Positions 24,909 through 33,798 of a stretch of DNA of 64,000 bases are shown one piece after another. Positions within the stretch are counted from its first letter, which is position 1. Each line of letters begins with the position of its first letter. Below the pieces are notes generated by a model. That model did no database searches, was not told the origin of the DNA, and saw only the letters and a program-made list of their open reading frames with translations. The stretch is from Pseudomonas sp. PDM15 (GTDB taxonomy: Bacteria; Pseudomonadota; Gammaproteobacteria; Pseudomonadales; Pseudomonadaceae), in the NCBI RefSeq assembly GCF_014851565.1, contig NZ_JACVAA010000003.1:310001-374000 (forward strand), given 5' to 3'. A program made the translations under genes and the position numbers.

Positions 24909-25931
24909 TTATGCTGGGATATTCATCACCACTCGGCCACCGGCAGGACAGGTCTCCATGAACTGGTTGGCCGCGACGAAATCCTCGAAATCGAAGGACT
25001 TGGCAATGGTCGGCTTGAGCAGGCGATCAGCCGTCAGCTGGTTGATCCGCTGCAGCGCACGTTGCACCGCCTCCTCGTCGCGCTGCAGACCCAGGTCGGG
25101 CTGGCCAGTGAAGTCCAGCACGCAGTGACGGAAGAACTGCAGATGTTTCTTGAACGCCGCACAGGCCGGGAACGCGGCATCGTTGCCACCGTTCACGCCA
25201 TAGATGATCAGCTTGCCACGGGTCGCCGCGACGTCGCCGAGCAGCTTCATCTGCGGGCCGGCGCACTGGTCCAGCACCACTTCCACGCCTTTGCCGTCGG
25301 TGAAACGCTCGACTTCGAGGACCAGGTCCTGCTCTTCGGTGTCAATCACCTTGTCGGCGCCCAGCTCACGCAGGTAGGCACGGGTGGAGCCTTCGCTGGT
25401 GGCGGCGATCACCACGGCGCCCAGCGCCTTGGCCATCTGCACCGCCTGCGGCGCCAGGCAATGGGCCGCCTCGGTGACCAGTACGCGCTGGCCGGGCTGT
25501 ACATCGGCCAGTTCGACCAGGGCAAAGTAAGCCAGCATATAGGGGGTGTAGTGCACCGCTGCTTCTTCCGGCGTGAGCACGTCGGGATAACGAGTCAGCG
25601 CGCTACGCGGCATCAGCACCAGATCGCCCCAGGCCGGGTACTGGTTGGGGCTGAAGGCCGGGAAGCTGGCAACCGCCACGCCAGGGGTTAGATCGTCGAC
25701 GCCCGGGCCAACGGCCTCGACCACGCCGGACAGCTCGAAGCCGACACCGGCCGGCAGCTGCGCCGCCTGATCGGGCGCCAGGTTCTGCCGCCACAGTACG
25801 TCACGCCAGCCTACGCCAAGCGCCTGGGTGCGAATCAGCACCTCGCCGTGGCCGGGTTTCGGGGTCGGCAATTCCTCCAGACGCAGCACGCTGGCATCGC
25901 CGAACTGGTGGAAACGGATCATGCGGGACAT
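24909..25931 (-). CDS. mexS: zinc-type alcohol dehydrogenase / quinone oxidoreductase, MexS
   Basis: This 340-residue medium-chain dehydrogenase/reductase has the GroES-like N-terminal domain (RIxALGVGWRDVLWR region and GFELSGVVEAVG) and an NAD(P)-binding domain (RVLVTEAAHCLAPQAVQMAK, then LGADKVID). Its place beside a MexT-type LysR gene and mexEF-oprN identifies it as MexS. In P. aeruginosa, loss of MexS activates MexT and the efflux pump, probably because an electrophilic metabolite accumulates. ATG 25931 is preferred because GAGGTG lies just upstream; a GTG three bases earlier is possible. It is divergent from mexT with a 198-base shared control region. Confidence 0.87.
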   Translation of the reverse strand: MSRMIRFHQFGDASVLRLEELPTPKPGHGEVLIRTQALGVGWRDVLWRQNLAPDQAAQLPAGVGFELSGVVEAVGPGVDDLTPGVAVASFPAFSPNQYPAWGDLVLMPRSALTRYPDVLTPEEAAVHYTPYMLAYFALVELADVQPGQRVLVTEAAHCLAPQAVQMAKALGAVVIAATSEGSTRAYLRELGADKVIDTEEQDLVLEVERFTDGKGVEVVLDQCAGPQMKLLGDVAATRGKLIIYGVNGGNDAAFPACAAFKKHLQFFRHCVLDFTGQPDLGLQRDEEAVQRALQRINQLTADRLLKPTIAKSFDFEDFVAANQFMETCPAGGRVVMNIPA

Positions 25932-26129
25932 CACACACCTCGCCGTGGACTCTATGGCCCCGGACTCTATATGGGCTTATCCATCGACACCACCCGCGCA
26001 CATTGATAGTCACCATAAATGTGGATGATCGGGCCGGCCGAAGGCCGAGGCTGACGATAAGGTCAACCTCGCTCTTGACGTTATCTTGCCACGGCCGCAC
26101 CTTTCACACACCCAACATGGAAGACAGTG

Positions 26130-27047
26130 ATGAACCGCAACGACCTGCGCCGCGTCGATCTGAACCTGCTGATCGTATTCGAGACGCTGATGCACGAGCG
26201 CAGCGTGACGCGTGCCGCGGAGAAACTGTTCCTCGGCCAGCCGGCGATCAGCGCCGCCCTCGCCCGCCTGCGCAGCCTGTTCGACGACCCGCTGTTCGTC
26301 CGCACCGGGCGCAGCATGGAGCCCACGGCGCGGGCCACCGAGATCTTCGGCCTGCTCTCCCCGGCGCTGGACTCCATCTCCACCGCCGTCAGCCGCGCCA
26401 CCGACTTCGACCCCGCCACCAGCAACGCGGTGTTCCGCATCGGCCTGTCCGACGATGTCGAGTTCGCCCTGCTGCCGCCGCTGCTGCGCCGCCTGCGCGC
26501 CGAAGCACCCGGAGTATCTATAGTGGTGCGCCGCGCCAACTACCTGTTGATGCCTAACCTGCTGGCCTCCGGCGAGATCTCAGTGGGTGTCAGCTATACC
26601 GAGGAGCTGCCGGCCAATGCCAAGCGCAAGGTGATTCGCCGTGGCGGCTCGCGCCTGCTGCGCGCCGACAGCGTGCCGGGCAACCTCAGCCTGGATGATT
26701 TCTGCGCCCGCCCGCACGCCATGGTGTCGTTCGCCGGCGGCCTGATCGGCTTCATCGACGAAACCCTGGAAAAGCTTGAGCGCAAGCGCCGCGTGGTACT
26801 GGCCGTGCCGCAGTTCAACGGCCTCGGCGCGCTGCTCGCCGGCACCGACCTGGTCGCCACCGTGCCGGACTACGCCGCCTCCGCGCTGATCGCCATCGGC
26901 GGCCTGCGCGCCGAGCCGCTGCCGTTCGAGAGCAATACTTTCGAGTTGCACATGGTCTGGCGCGGTGCCCAGGACAACGACCCCGCCGAACGCTGGCTGC
27001 GCTCGCGCCTGCAGATGTTCTGCGGCGATCCCGACACCCTCGCCTGA
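26130..27047 (+). CDS. mexT: LysR-type regulator MexT, activator of mexEF-oprN
   Basis: This 305-residue LysR regulator has an N-terminal winged helix-turn-helix (VDLNLLIVFETLMHERSVTR and LGQPAISAALARLR) and an effector domain with RIGLSDDVEFALLPPLLRR and LVATVPDYA. The start MNRNDLRRVDLNLL agrees with MexT; GTG at 26127 is an alternative and GGAAG lies 7 bases upstream. The frame is intact throughout, with no sign of the short insertions that silence mexT in some laboratory strains. It lies between mexS (divergent) and mexE (same strand), the usual order. It should activate the pump operon and mexS. Confidence 0.93.
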   Translation: MNRNDLRRVDLNLLIVFETLMHERSVTRAAEKLFLGQPAISAALARLRSLFDDPLFVRTGRSMEPTARATEIFGLLSPALDSISTAVSRATDFDPATSNAVFRIGLSDDVEFALLPPLLRRLRAEAPGVSIVVRRANYLLMPNLLASGEISVGVSYTEELPANAKRKVIRRGGSRLLRADSVPGNLSLDDFCARPHAMVSFAGGLIGFIDETLEKLERKRRVVLAVPQFNGLGALLAGTDLVATVPDYAASALIAIGGLRAEPLPFESNTFELHMVWRGAQDNDPAERWLRSRLQMFCGDPDTLA

Positions 27048-27100
27048 TTGCACCAGGCGCTCTGCGACGGGCGCCACAGCCACTATTAACGCCAGAGCAT

Positions 27101-27124
27101 GAATCATCATTCCGGATGATATTC
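27101..27124 (+). promoter_or_regulatory. candidate MexT operator (LysR dyad) upstream of mexE
   Basis: ATCAT-TCCGG-ATGAT is a perfect dyad at 27106-27120 that also fits the nod-box half form ATC-N9-GAT. GAAT and ATTC extend it on the two sides with a one-base bulge on the left. It lies about 85 bases before the mexE start. MexT is a LysR protein expected to act here. Confidence 0.55.
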
Positions 27125-27206
27125 AAATTCGGATCGTTCGATTCGTGCCTTCAAACTGCGCCGAGCAGACTCCGCCCATTCACAAATCCGACTGGCGGAG
27201 TCAAAC

Positions 27207-28448
27207 ATGGAACAGTCAAACAATATCTCCTGGCGCTTTCCCCTGGCCCTAGCGGCCATCCTGGTGTTGAGCGCCTGCGGCAAGGGTGAAGATGCCAGCC
27301 AGCAGATGCCGGCCGCCAAGGTCAGCATCGCCGAAGTCATCGAACAGCCGATCAACGAATGGGACGAGTTCACCGGCCGCCTCGAGGCGCCCGAGTCCGT
27401 CGAGATTCGCCCGCGCGTCTCCGGCTACGTCGACCGCGTCGCCTTCGACGAAGGCAGCCTGGTGAAGAAAGGCGACCTGCTGTTCCAGATCGACCCGCGT
27501 CCGTTCGAGGCCGAGGTCAAGCGCCTGCAGGCCCAGCTGCAACAGGCCCGCGCCAACTCCACCCGCACCGCCAACGAGGCCCGTCGTGGCGATCGCCTGC
27601 GCCAGAGCAACGCCATCTCCGCCGAACTGGCCGATGCCCGCAGCAGTGCGGCCGCAGCCGCCGAGGCGCATGTCGCGGCAATCCAGGCGGAACTGGAGAA
27701 TGCCCAGCTCAACCTCAGCTTCACCCGCATCACCTCGCCGATCGACGGCCGCGTTAGCCGCGCCGAGATCACCGAGGGCAACCTGGTCGGCGCCGGCCAG
27801 TCGCTGCTAACCTCGGTGGTGTCCACCGACAAGGTCTACGCCTACTTCGACGCCGACGAGCGCGTGTTCCTCAAGTACATCGAGCTGGCCCGCAAGGCCG
27901 GTAGCGACGCCCGCGGCGCCAGCCCGGTGTACCTCGGCCTGTCCAGCGAGGACGGCCACCCGCACGAGGGCCAGCTGGACTTCCTCGACAACCAGGTCAA
28001 TCCGCGCACCGGCACCATCCGTGGCCGCGCCGTGTTCGACAACCGCGACGGCCGCTTCACTCCGGGCCTGTACGCCCGCCTCAAGCTGGTCGGCAGCAGC
28101 ACCTACGCGGCGGCGCTGATCAAGGACGAGGCGGTCGGCACCGACCTGGGCAAGAAGTTCGTCCTGGTCCTCGGCGACAAGAACACCGTGGACTACCGCG
28201 CCATCGAGCTCGGCCCGAAGCTGGAAGGCCTGCGCATCGTCCGCAGCGGCCTCTCCAAGGGCGAGAAGATCGTGGTCAACGGTCTGCAGCGCGCCATGCC
28301 CGGTGCCACGGTCGACCCGCAATCGGTGCCGATGGCCGACGAGGCCACCCTCGCCCAGCTGGCGCGCCTGCGCCAGGCCGTGGATGGCCGCGACGCCCCG
28401 CGCGTGGCCGAACAACAAGCCAAATCCAGCAACGCACCTCGCGGCTGA
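27207..28448 (+). CDS. mexE: RND efflux periplasmic adaptor MexE
   Basis: This 413-residue membrane-fusion protein begins with a lipoprotein signal (LVLSAC, lipidated Cys22). It contains the biotinyl/lipoyl-like half motif (IRPRVSGYVDRVAFDEGSLV), a coiled-coil hairpin rich in Ala, Arg and Gln (about 100-165), and the second lipoyl and beta-barrel parts (RITSPIDGRVSRAEITEGNLV). It bridges MexF in the inner membrane and OprN in the outer membrane. GGAG precedes ATG 27207. The stop is 11 bases before mexF. In P. aeruginosa this pump exports chloramphenicol, fluoroquinolones, trimethoprim and quinolone-signal precursors; that spectrum is family knowledge, not seen here. Confidence 0.95.
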   Translation: MEQSNNISWRFPLALAAILVLSACGKGEDASQQMPAAKVSIAEVIEQPINEWDEFTGRLEAPESVEIRPRVSGYVDRVAFDEGSLVKKGDLLFQIDPRPFEAEVKRLQAQLQQARANSTRTANEARRGDRLRQSNAISAELADARSSAAAAAEAHVAAIQAELENAQLNLSFTRITSPIDGRVSRAEITEGNLVGAGQSLLTSVVSTDKVYAYFDADERVFLKYIELARKAGSDARGASPVYLGLSSEDGHPHEGQLDFLDNQVNPRTGTIRGRAVFDNRDGRFTPGLYARLKLVGSSTYAAALIKDEAVGTDLGKKFVLVLGDKNTVDYRAIELGPKLEGLRIVRSGLSKGEKIVVNGLQRAMPGATVDPQSVPMADEATLAQLARLRQAVDGRDAPRVAEQQAKSSNAPRG

Positions 28449-28459
28449 GGTAGAACGCC

Positions 28460-31400
28460 ATGAACTTCTCCCAGTTCTTCATCAAGCGGCCGATCTTTGC
28501 CGCCGTGCTGTCCCTGCTGGTGCTAATCGCCGGTGCGATCTCGCTGTTCCAGCTGCCGATCAGCGAATACCCGGAAGTGGTGCCGCCCACCGTGGTCGTG
28601 CGCGCCAACTTCCCCGGCGCCAACCCCAAGGTGATCGGTGAGACCGTCGCCTCGCCGCTGGAGCAGGCCATTACCGGCGTGGAAAGCATGCTCTATATGT
28701 CGTCGCAGTCCACTGCCGACGGCAAGCTGACCCTGACCATCACCTTCGCCCTCGGCACAGACCTGGACAACGCCCAGGTGCAGGTGCAGAACCGCGTGAC
28801 ACGCACCATGCCGACCCTGCCCACCGAGGTGCAGCGGCTCGGCGTGACCGTGGACAAGGCCTCTCCCGACCTGACCATGGTGGTCCACCTGACCTCGCCG
28901 GATCAGCGCTACGACATGCTCTACCTGTCCAACTTCGCCGCGCTCAACGTCAAGGACGAGCTGGCGCGCCTGGACGGCGTGGGTGACGTGCAGCTGTTCG
29001 GCATGGGCAACTACTCGCTGCGCGTGTGGCTGGACCCGAACAAGGTGGCCTCGCGCAACCTCACCGCCTCAGATGTGGTCGCTGCCATCCGCGAACAGAA
29101 CCGCCAGGTCGCCGCCGGCGCCCTCGGCGCACCGCCCTCGGACGCCGGCAACAGCTTCCAGCTGTCGATCAACACCCAGGGCCGCCTGGTCAGCGAGGAG
29201 GAGTTCGAGAACATCATCATCCGCGCCGGCGACGACGGCGAGATCACCCGCCTGAAGGACATCGCGCGCATCGAGCTGGGCTCCAGCCAGTACGCCCTGC
29301 GCTCGCTGCTGAACAACCAGCCGGCCGTGGCCATCCCGGTGTTCCAGCGCCCCGGCTCCAACGCCATCGAGATCTCCGACGCCGTGCGGGCTCGCATGGC
29401 CGAGCTGAAGAAGAGTTTCCCGCAGGGCGTGGACTACGAGATCGTCTATGACCCGACCATCTTCGTGCGCGGCTCCATCGAGGCGGTGGTGCACACCCTG
29501 CTCGAGGCCATCGTGCTGGTGGTGCTGGTGGTGATCCTGTTCCTGCAGACCTGGCGCGCCTCGATCATCCCGCTGGCTGCCGTGCCGGTATCGCTGATCG
29601 GTACCTTCGCCGTGATGCACCTGTTCGGCTTCTCGCTCAATGCCCTGTCGCTGTTCGGCCTGGTGCTGGCCATCGGCATCGTGGTGGACGACGCCATCGT
29701 GGTGGTGGAGAACGTCGAGCGGAACATCGGTCTGGGCAAGACGCCCATCGACGCGACCCGCCAGGCCATGAAGGAAGTGACCGGCCCCATCGTCGCCACC
29801 GCCCTGGTGCTGTGCGCCGTGTTCGTGCCGACCGCGTTCATCTCCGGCCTCACCGGGCAGTTCTACCAGCAGTTCGCGCTGACCATCGCCATCTCCACCG
29901 TGATCTCGGCGTTCAACTCGCTGACCCTGTCGCCGGCCTTGGCCGCCGTGCTGCTGAAGGATCACCACGCGCCGAAGGACCGCTTCTCCCGCGTGCTCGA
30001 CAAGCTGTTCGGCGGCTGGCTGTTCAACCCCTTCAACCGATTCTTCGACCGTGCCAGCCATGGCTATGTCGGCACCGTGAAGCGCGTGCTGCGCGGCAGC
30101 TCCATCGCCCTGCTGGTTTATGGCGGCCTGCTGGTGTTCGGCTACCTGGGCTTCTCCAGCACCCCGACCGGCTTCGTGCCGCAACAGGACAAGCAGTACC
30201 TGGTCGCCTTCGCCCAGCTGCCGGACGCCGCCACCCTCGACCGTACCGAGGAGGTGATCAAGCGCATGTCGGAGATCGCCGGCAAGCATCCGGGTGTGGA
30301 GAACACCGTGGCCTTCCCGGGCCTGTCGATCAACGGCTTCACCAACAGCCCGAACAGCGGCATCGTGTTCACCCCGCTGCGGCCGTTCGACGAGCGCAAG
30401 GACCCGAGCATGTCCGCCGGCGCCATCGCCGCCGAGTTGAATGCCCAGTTCGCCGAGATCCAGGATGCCTACATCGCCATCTTCCCGCCGCCGCCCGTGC
30501 AGGGCCTCGGCACCATCGGTGGCTTCCGTCTACAGATCCAGGACCGCGGCAGCCTCGGTTACGAGGAGCTGTACAAGCAGACCCAGAACATCCTGGCCAA
30601 GGCGCGCGCGCTGCCGGAGCTGAACCCGATGTCGGTGTTCACCAGCTACCAGGTCAACGTGCCGCAGATCGATGCAAACATCGACCGAGAGAAGGCCAAG
30701 ACCCACGGTGTGGCCATCAGCGACATCTTCGACACCATGCAGGTGTACCTGGGCTCGCTGTACGCCAACGACTTCAACCGCTTCGGCCGTACCTACCAGG
30801 TCAACGTCCAGGCCGAGCAGCAGTTCCGCCTGGAGCCGGAGCAGATCGGCCAGCTCAAGGTGCGCAACAACCGTGGCGAGATGATTCCGCTGTCCACCTT
30901 CGTCAAGGTCGATAGCGCCTCGGGCCCGGACCGGGTGATGCACTACAACGGCTTCCTCACCGCCGAGATCAACGGTGCCGCAGCGCCCGGCTACAGCTCC
31001 GGCCAGGCCGAGGCAGCCATCGCCAAGCTGCTCAAGGAGGAACTGCCCAACGGCATGACCTACGAGTGGACCGAGCTGACCTATCAGCAGATCCTCGCCG
31101 GCAACACCGCGATCTTCATCTTCCCGCTCTGCGTGCTGCTGGCCTTCCTGGTGCTGGCCGCCCAGTACGAGAGCTGGAGCCTGCCGCTGGCGGTGATCCT
31201 GATCGTGCCGACCGTGCTGTTCTCCGCCATCACCGGGGTGATCCTGGCCGGCGGCGACAACAACGTGTTTACCCAGATCGGTTTGATCGTGTTGGTCGGC
31301 CTGGCGTGCAAGAACGCCATCCTCATCGTCGAGTTCGCCAAGGAGAAACAGGAAGAAGGCCTCGACCGCATGGCCGCGGTGCTGGAAGCCTGCCGCCTGC

Positions 31401-31642
31401 GTCTGCGCCCGATCCTCATGACCTCCATCGCCTTCATCATGGGCGTGGTGCCCCTGGTGCTGTCGTCCGGCGCCGGTGCCGAGATGCGCCATGCCATGGG
31501 CGTGGCAGTGTTCAGCGGGATGATCGGTGTGACCTTCTTCGGCCTGCTGCTGACTCCGGTGTTTTATGTGCTGATCCGCGGTTTCGTGGAGAAACGCGAA
31601 GCACGCAAGGCCAACCAGATCGCTCACGAGGTGCATGCATGA
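28460..31642 (+). CDS. mexF: RND efflux pump inner-membrane transporter MexF
   Basis: This 1060-residue proton-driven transporter starts with FFIKRPIFAAVLSLL. Transmembrane segment 4 carries the proton-relay aspartates in GIVVDDAIVVVENV. Two large periplasmic loops carry the substrate porter domains, followed by a second membrane half (LVLAAQYESWSLP, GLACKNAILIVEFAKE). Length and motifs are those of the HAE-1 group. GAGG lies upstream of the ATG. The last codons overlap the oprN start by four bases (ATGA). The gene order mexE-mexF-oprN and the upstream mexT support this identity rather than MexB or MexD. Confidence 0.95.
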   Translation: MNFSQFFIKRPIFAAVLSLLVLIAGAISLFQLPISEYPEVVPPTVVVRANFPGANPKVIGETVASPLEQAITGVESMLYMSSQSTADGKLTLTITFALGTDLDNAQVQVQNRVTRTMPTLPTEVQRLGVTVDKASPDLTMVVHLTSPDQRYDMLYLSNFAALNVKDELARLDGVGDVQLFGMGNYSLRVWLDPNKVASRNLTASDVVAAIREQNRQVAAGALGAPPSDAGNSFQLSINTQGRLVSEEEFENIIIRAGDDGEITRLKDIARIELGSSQYALRSLLNNQPAVAIPVFQRPGSNAIEISDAVRARMAELKKSFPQGVDYEIVYDPTIFVRGSIEAVVHTLLEAIVLVVLVVILFLQTWRASIIPLAAVPVSLIGTFAVMHLFGFSLNALSLFGLVLAIGIVVDDAIVVVENVERNIGLGKTPIDATRQAMKEVTGPIVATALVLCAVFVPTAFISGLTGQFYQQFALTIAISTVISAFNSLTLSPALAAVLLKDHHAPKDRFSRVLDKLFGGWLFNPFNRFFDRASHGYVGTVKRVLRGSSIALLVYGGLLVFGYLGFSSTPTGFVPQQDKQYLVAFAQLPDAATLDRTEEVIKRMSEIAGKHPGVENTVAFPGLSINGFTNSPNSGIVFTPLRPFDERKDPSMSAGAIAAELNAQFAEIQDAYIAIFPPPPVQGLGTIGGFRLQIQDRGSLGYEELYKQTQNILAKARALPELNPMSVFTSYQVNVPQIDANIDREKAKTHGVAISDIFDTMQVYLGSLYANDFNRFGRTYQVNVQAEQQFRLEPEQIGQLKVRNNRGEMIPLSTFVKVDSASGPDRVMHYNGFLTAEINGAAAPGYSSGQAEAAIAKLLKEELPNGMTYEWTELTYQQILAGNTAIFIFPLCVLLAFLVLAAQYESWSLPLAVILIVPTVLFSAITGVILAGGDNNVFTQIGLIVLVGLACKNAILIVEFAKEKQEEGLDRMAAVLEACRLRLRPILMTSIAFIMGVVPLVLSSGAGAEMRHAMGVAVFSGMIGVTFFGLLLTPVFYVLIRGFVEKREARKANQIAHEVHA

Positions 31643-33027
31643 AGCCGTTGATTCCCGCCCTGCTCGCCCTGGCGGTCAGTGCCTGCGCCGTCGGCCCGGA
31701 CTATAAGACGCCAGAAACCCAACCAGCGCAGATCACTGCGCTGGAAGCCAGCGACTACGACCGCACCGATTTCGAATCGGCCTGGTGGCAGCAGTTCGAC
31801 GACCCGACCCTGAGCCAGCTAGTCCAGCAGTCGCTCAAGGAGAACCGCGAGCTGCGCGTGGCCTTTGCCCGCCTGCGCGCCGCCCGCGCCATCCGCGATG
31901 ACGTTGGCAACGACCAGATGCCGGTGATCACCAGCCGCGCCAGTGGCGAGTTCGGCAAGGCCCAGCAGCCACCGACCAGCGAGGAGCGTATCCGCCAGGA
32001 GCGCTACGATCTGGGTCTGGACATGGCCTGGGAGCTCGACCTGTTCGGCCGTATCCAGCGCACCATCGAGGCCAGCGACGCCCAGAGCGAGGCCGCCGAG
32101 GCCGAGCTGTATCAGCTGCAGGTCAGCTTGATCGCCGAGCTGGTGGACGCCTACGGCAACCTGCGTGGCGCGCAACTCAGGGAGCGGATTGCCCGCGACA
32201 ACCTGAAGAACCAGAGCCAGTCGCGCGCCCTCACCGAGCAGCTGCGCGACGCCGGCATCGGCAGCGAACTGGACGTACTGCGCGCCGATGCGCGCCTGGC
32301 CGCCACCGAAGCCAGCCTGCCGCAGTTGCAGGCCGAGGAAGCACGGGCCCGCCACCGCATCGCCACCCTGCTCGGCCAACGCCCGGAACAGTTGACCGTC
32401 GACCTGTCGGCCAAGCCGCTGCCGGTGATCGCCAAGGCCCTGCCCATTGGAGATCCGGCCGAGCTGCTGCGCCGTCGCCCGGATGTACGCGTGGCCGAAC
32501 GCCAGCTGGCCGCTGCCACCGCCAATGTCGGGGTGGCCACTGCCGACCTGTTCCCACGGGTCAGTCTGTCCGGCTTCCTCGGCTTTACCGCCGGCCGCGG
32601 CTCGCAGCTCGGCGCCGCCGATGCGCGAGCTTGGGGTGTGGCGCCGACCATCAGCTGGGCGGCGTTCGATCTGGGCAGCGTGCGGGCCCGCCTGCGCGGC
32701 GCAGAGGCTGACGCCGATGGCGCCCTGGCCAGCTACGAGCAGCAGGTGCTGCTCGCCCTGGAAGAGTCGGAAAACGCCTTCAGCGATTACGCCAAACGTC
32801 AGCAGCGCCTGGTCTCGCTGGTGCGCCAGTCCGAGGCCAGTCGCGCGGCGGCGGCCCAGGCCGCAGTGCGCTACCGCGAAGGCACCGAGGACTTCCTCGT
32901 GCTGCTCGATGCCGAGCGTGAGCGCCTGTCTGCCGAGGATGCCCAGGCCCAGGCCGAGATCGACCTGTACCGCGGCATCGTCGCCATCTACAAGGCGCTC
33001 GGCGGAGGTTGGCAGCCGAACGCCTGA
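31639..33027 (+). CDS. oprN: outer-membrane efflux channel OprN
   Basis: This 462-residue TolC-like channel of the NodT/OprM family has a lipoprotein signal (LALAVSACAVGPDY, lipidated Cys17). It contains two repeats of the outer-membrane efflux domain with the usual LxQAxxxNRxLR-type start (LSQLVQQSLKENRELRVAFARL) and the second-half ELLRRRPDVRVAERQLAAA motif. It completes the MexEF-OprN tripartite pump. ATG 31639 overlaps the mexF stop, and a strong terminator lies about 75 bases after its own stop. Confidence 0.94.
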   Translation: MKPLIPALLALAVSACAVGPDYKTPETQPAQITALEASDYDRTDFESAWWQQFDDPTLSQLVQQSLKENRELRVAFARLRAARAIRDDVGNDQMPVITSRASGEFGKAQQPPTSEERIRQERYDLGLDMAWELDLFGRIQRTIEASDAQSEAAEAELYQLQVSLIAELVDAYGNLRGAQLRERIARDNLKNQSQSRALTEQLRDAGIGSELDVLRADARLAATEASLPQLQAEEARARHRIATLLGQRPEQLTVDLSAKPLPVIAKALPIGDPAELLRRRPDVRVAERQLAAATANVGVATADLFPRVSLSGFLGFTAGRGSQLGAADARAWGVAPTISWAAFDLGSVRARLRGAEADADGALASYEQQVLLALEESENAFSDYAKRQQRLVSLVRQSEASRAAAAQAAVRYREGTEDFLVLLDAERERLSAEDAQAQAEIDLYRGIVAIYKALGGGWQPNA

Positions 33028-33100
33028 CAGATCCGGCCCGAGCACGCTCGAGCCACACCATCCCTCCTGGGCCGACCCTGCCCTTGTCGGCCATTGCGCT

Positions 33101-33135
33101 CCCCGCGGCTCGCTCCTGACCGCGGGGATTTTTTT
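33101..33135 (+). terminator. intrinsic terminator after mexEF-oprN
   Basis: CCCCGCGG pairs with CCGCGGGG across an 11-base loop and is followed by A and seven T. It ends the plus-strand pump operon. Confidence 0.88.
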
Positions 33136-33139
33136 GCCA

Positions 33140-33172
33140 GCAGAAAAGACAACGGCCGGCAAAAGCCGGCCG
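33140..33172 (-). terminator. terminator for the DUF2383-type gene
   Basis: CGGCCGGC and GCCGGCCG flank a four-base loop. Read on the minus strand the stem is followed by TTGTCTTTT. It lies 21 bases beyond the stop of the minus-strand gene. Confidence 0.65.
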
Positions 33173-33192
33173 CAGACTCACCAGATGCCGGA

Positions 33193-33651
33193 TCAGCTGG
33201 CGCGCGCCATGCTGCGCAGGGCCTTGATCTGGTCGTGGTTGCGGATCACACCGGCGTACTGGCGCTGGATCACTTCACGCACGTTGACTGGCAGGTTCTT
33301 CTCTTCCAGAGCCTCGGCGTAGTGCTTCTTGGCCACGTCCTCGCCGCGCTCGCACTCATTGAGGATGGCCTCGTCGCTCTTGCCGGTGATCAGCGCCTTG
33401 AGGTCGACCCAGCGGCGGTGCAGGTCACCACCCACGCTGGTGTCGGTTTCCGGCTTGCCGCCCAGTTCCAGCACCAGGCCCTGCAGTTCACCGGCCGCGG
33501 CCGCGCATTCGCGCGAACGGTTGTTGAACAGCGACTGCAGCTGCGGATCCTTGACGTCCTTGGCGCAGGTACGGAAGCCCGCCTCGCCGTCCTTGCTGGT
33601 CTCGATCAGGTTATTGAGAACCTTGATGGTGTCTTTGATGGTATCGCTCAT
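33193..33651 (-). CDS. PA2169-type (DUF2383) four-helix-bundle stress protein
   Basis: This 152-residue, largely helical soluble protein begins MSDTIKDTIKVLNNLIETSKDGEAGF. It belongs to the ferritin-like four-helix family called DUF2383 in Pseudomonas, whose biochemical role is not established. Conserved acidic and His positions occur in each helix (RSRECAAAAGEL, ECERGEDVAKKHYAEAL, NVREVIQRQYAGVIRNHDQIKAL), as in metal-binding ferritin-like bundles, but a di-iron site is not certain. GGAAG is six bases before the second of two adjacent ATGs, chosen as start. In P. aeruginosa relatives cluster with the glgE-treS-glgB stress island, as here. Confidence 0.8.
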   Translation of the reverse strand: MSDTIKDTIKVLNNLIETSKDGEAGFRTCAKDVKDPQLQSLFNNRSRECAAAAGELQGLVLELGGKPETDTSVGGDLHRRWVDLKALITGKSDEAILNECERGEDVAKKHYAEALEEKNLPVNVREVIQRQYAGVIRNHDQIKALRSMARAS

Positions 33652-33798
33652 CATTGTCTTCCTTTGCCGGCGTTGCCGGCGGCTGGTGGGATGACTGCAG
33701 AGGCGCAGTTGCTGTTGCGCCGCCTGATGGTGTCGACTCGGCCGCTTCGATCGGTGTTCCACCTAACCGATGGGCGGTAGGGCCAACAGATCAAGGAC

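Noticed and set aside
25932..26129. MexT box in the mexS-mexT gap
   Set aside because: GTCGAT and ATCA fragments occur, but not with the expected spacing, so no site is called.
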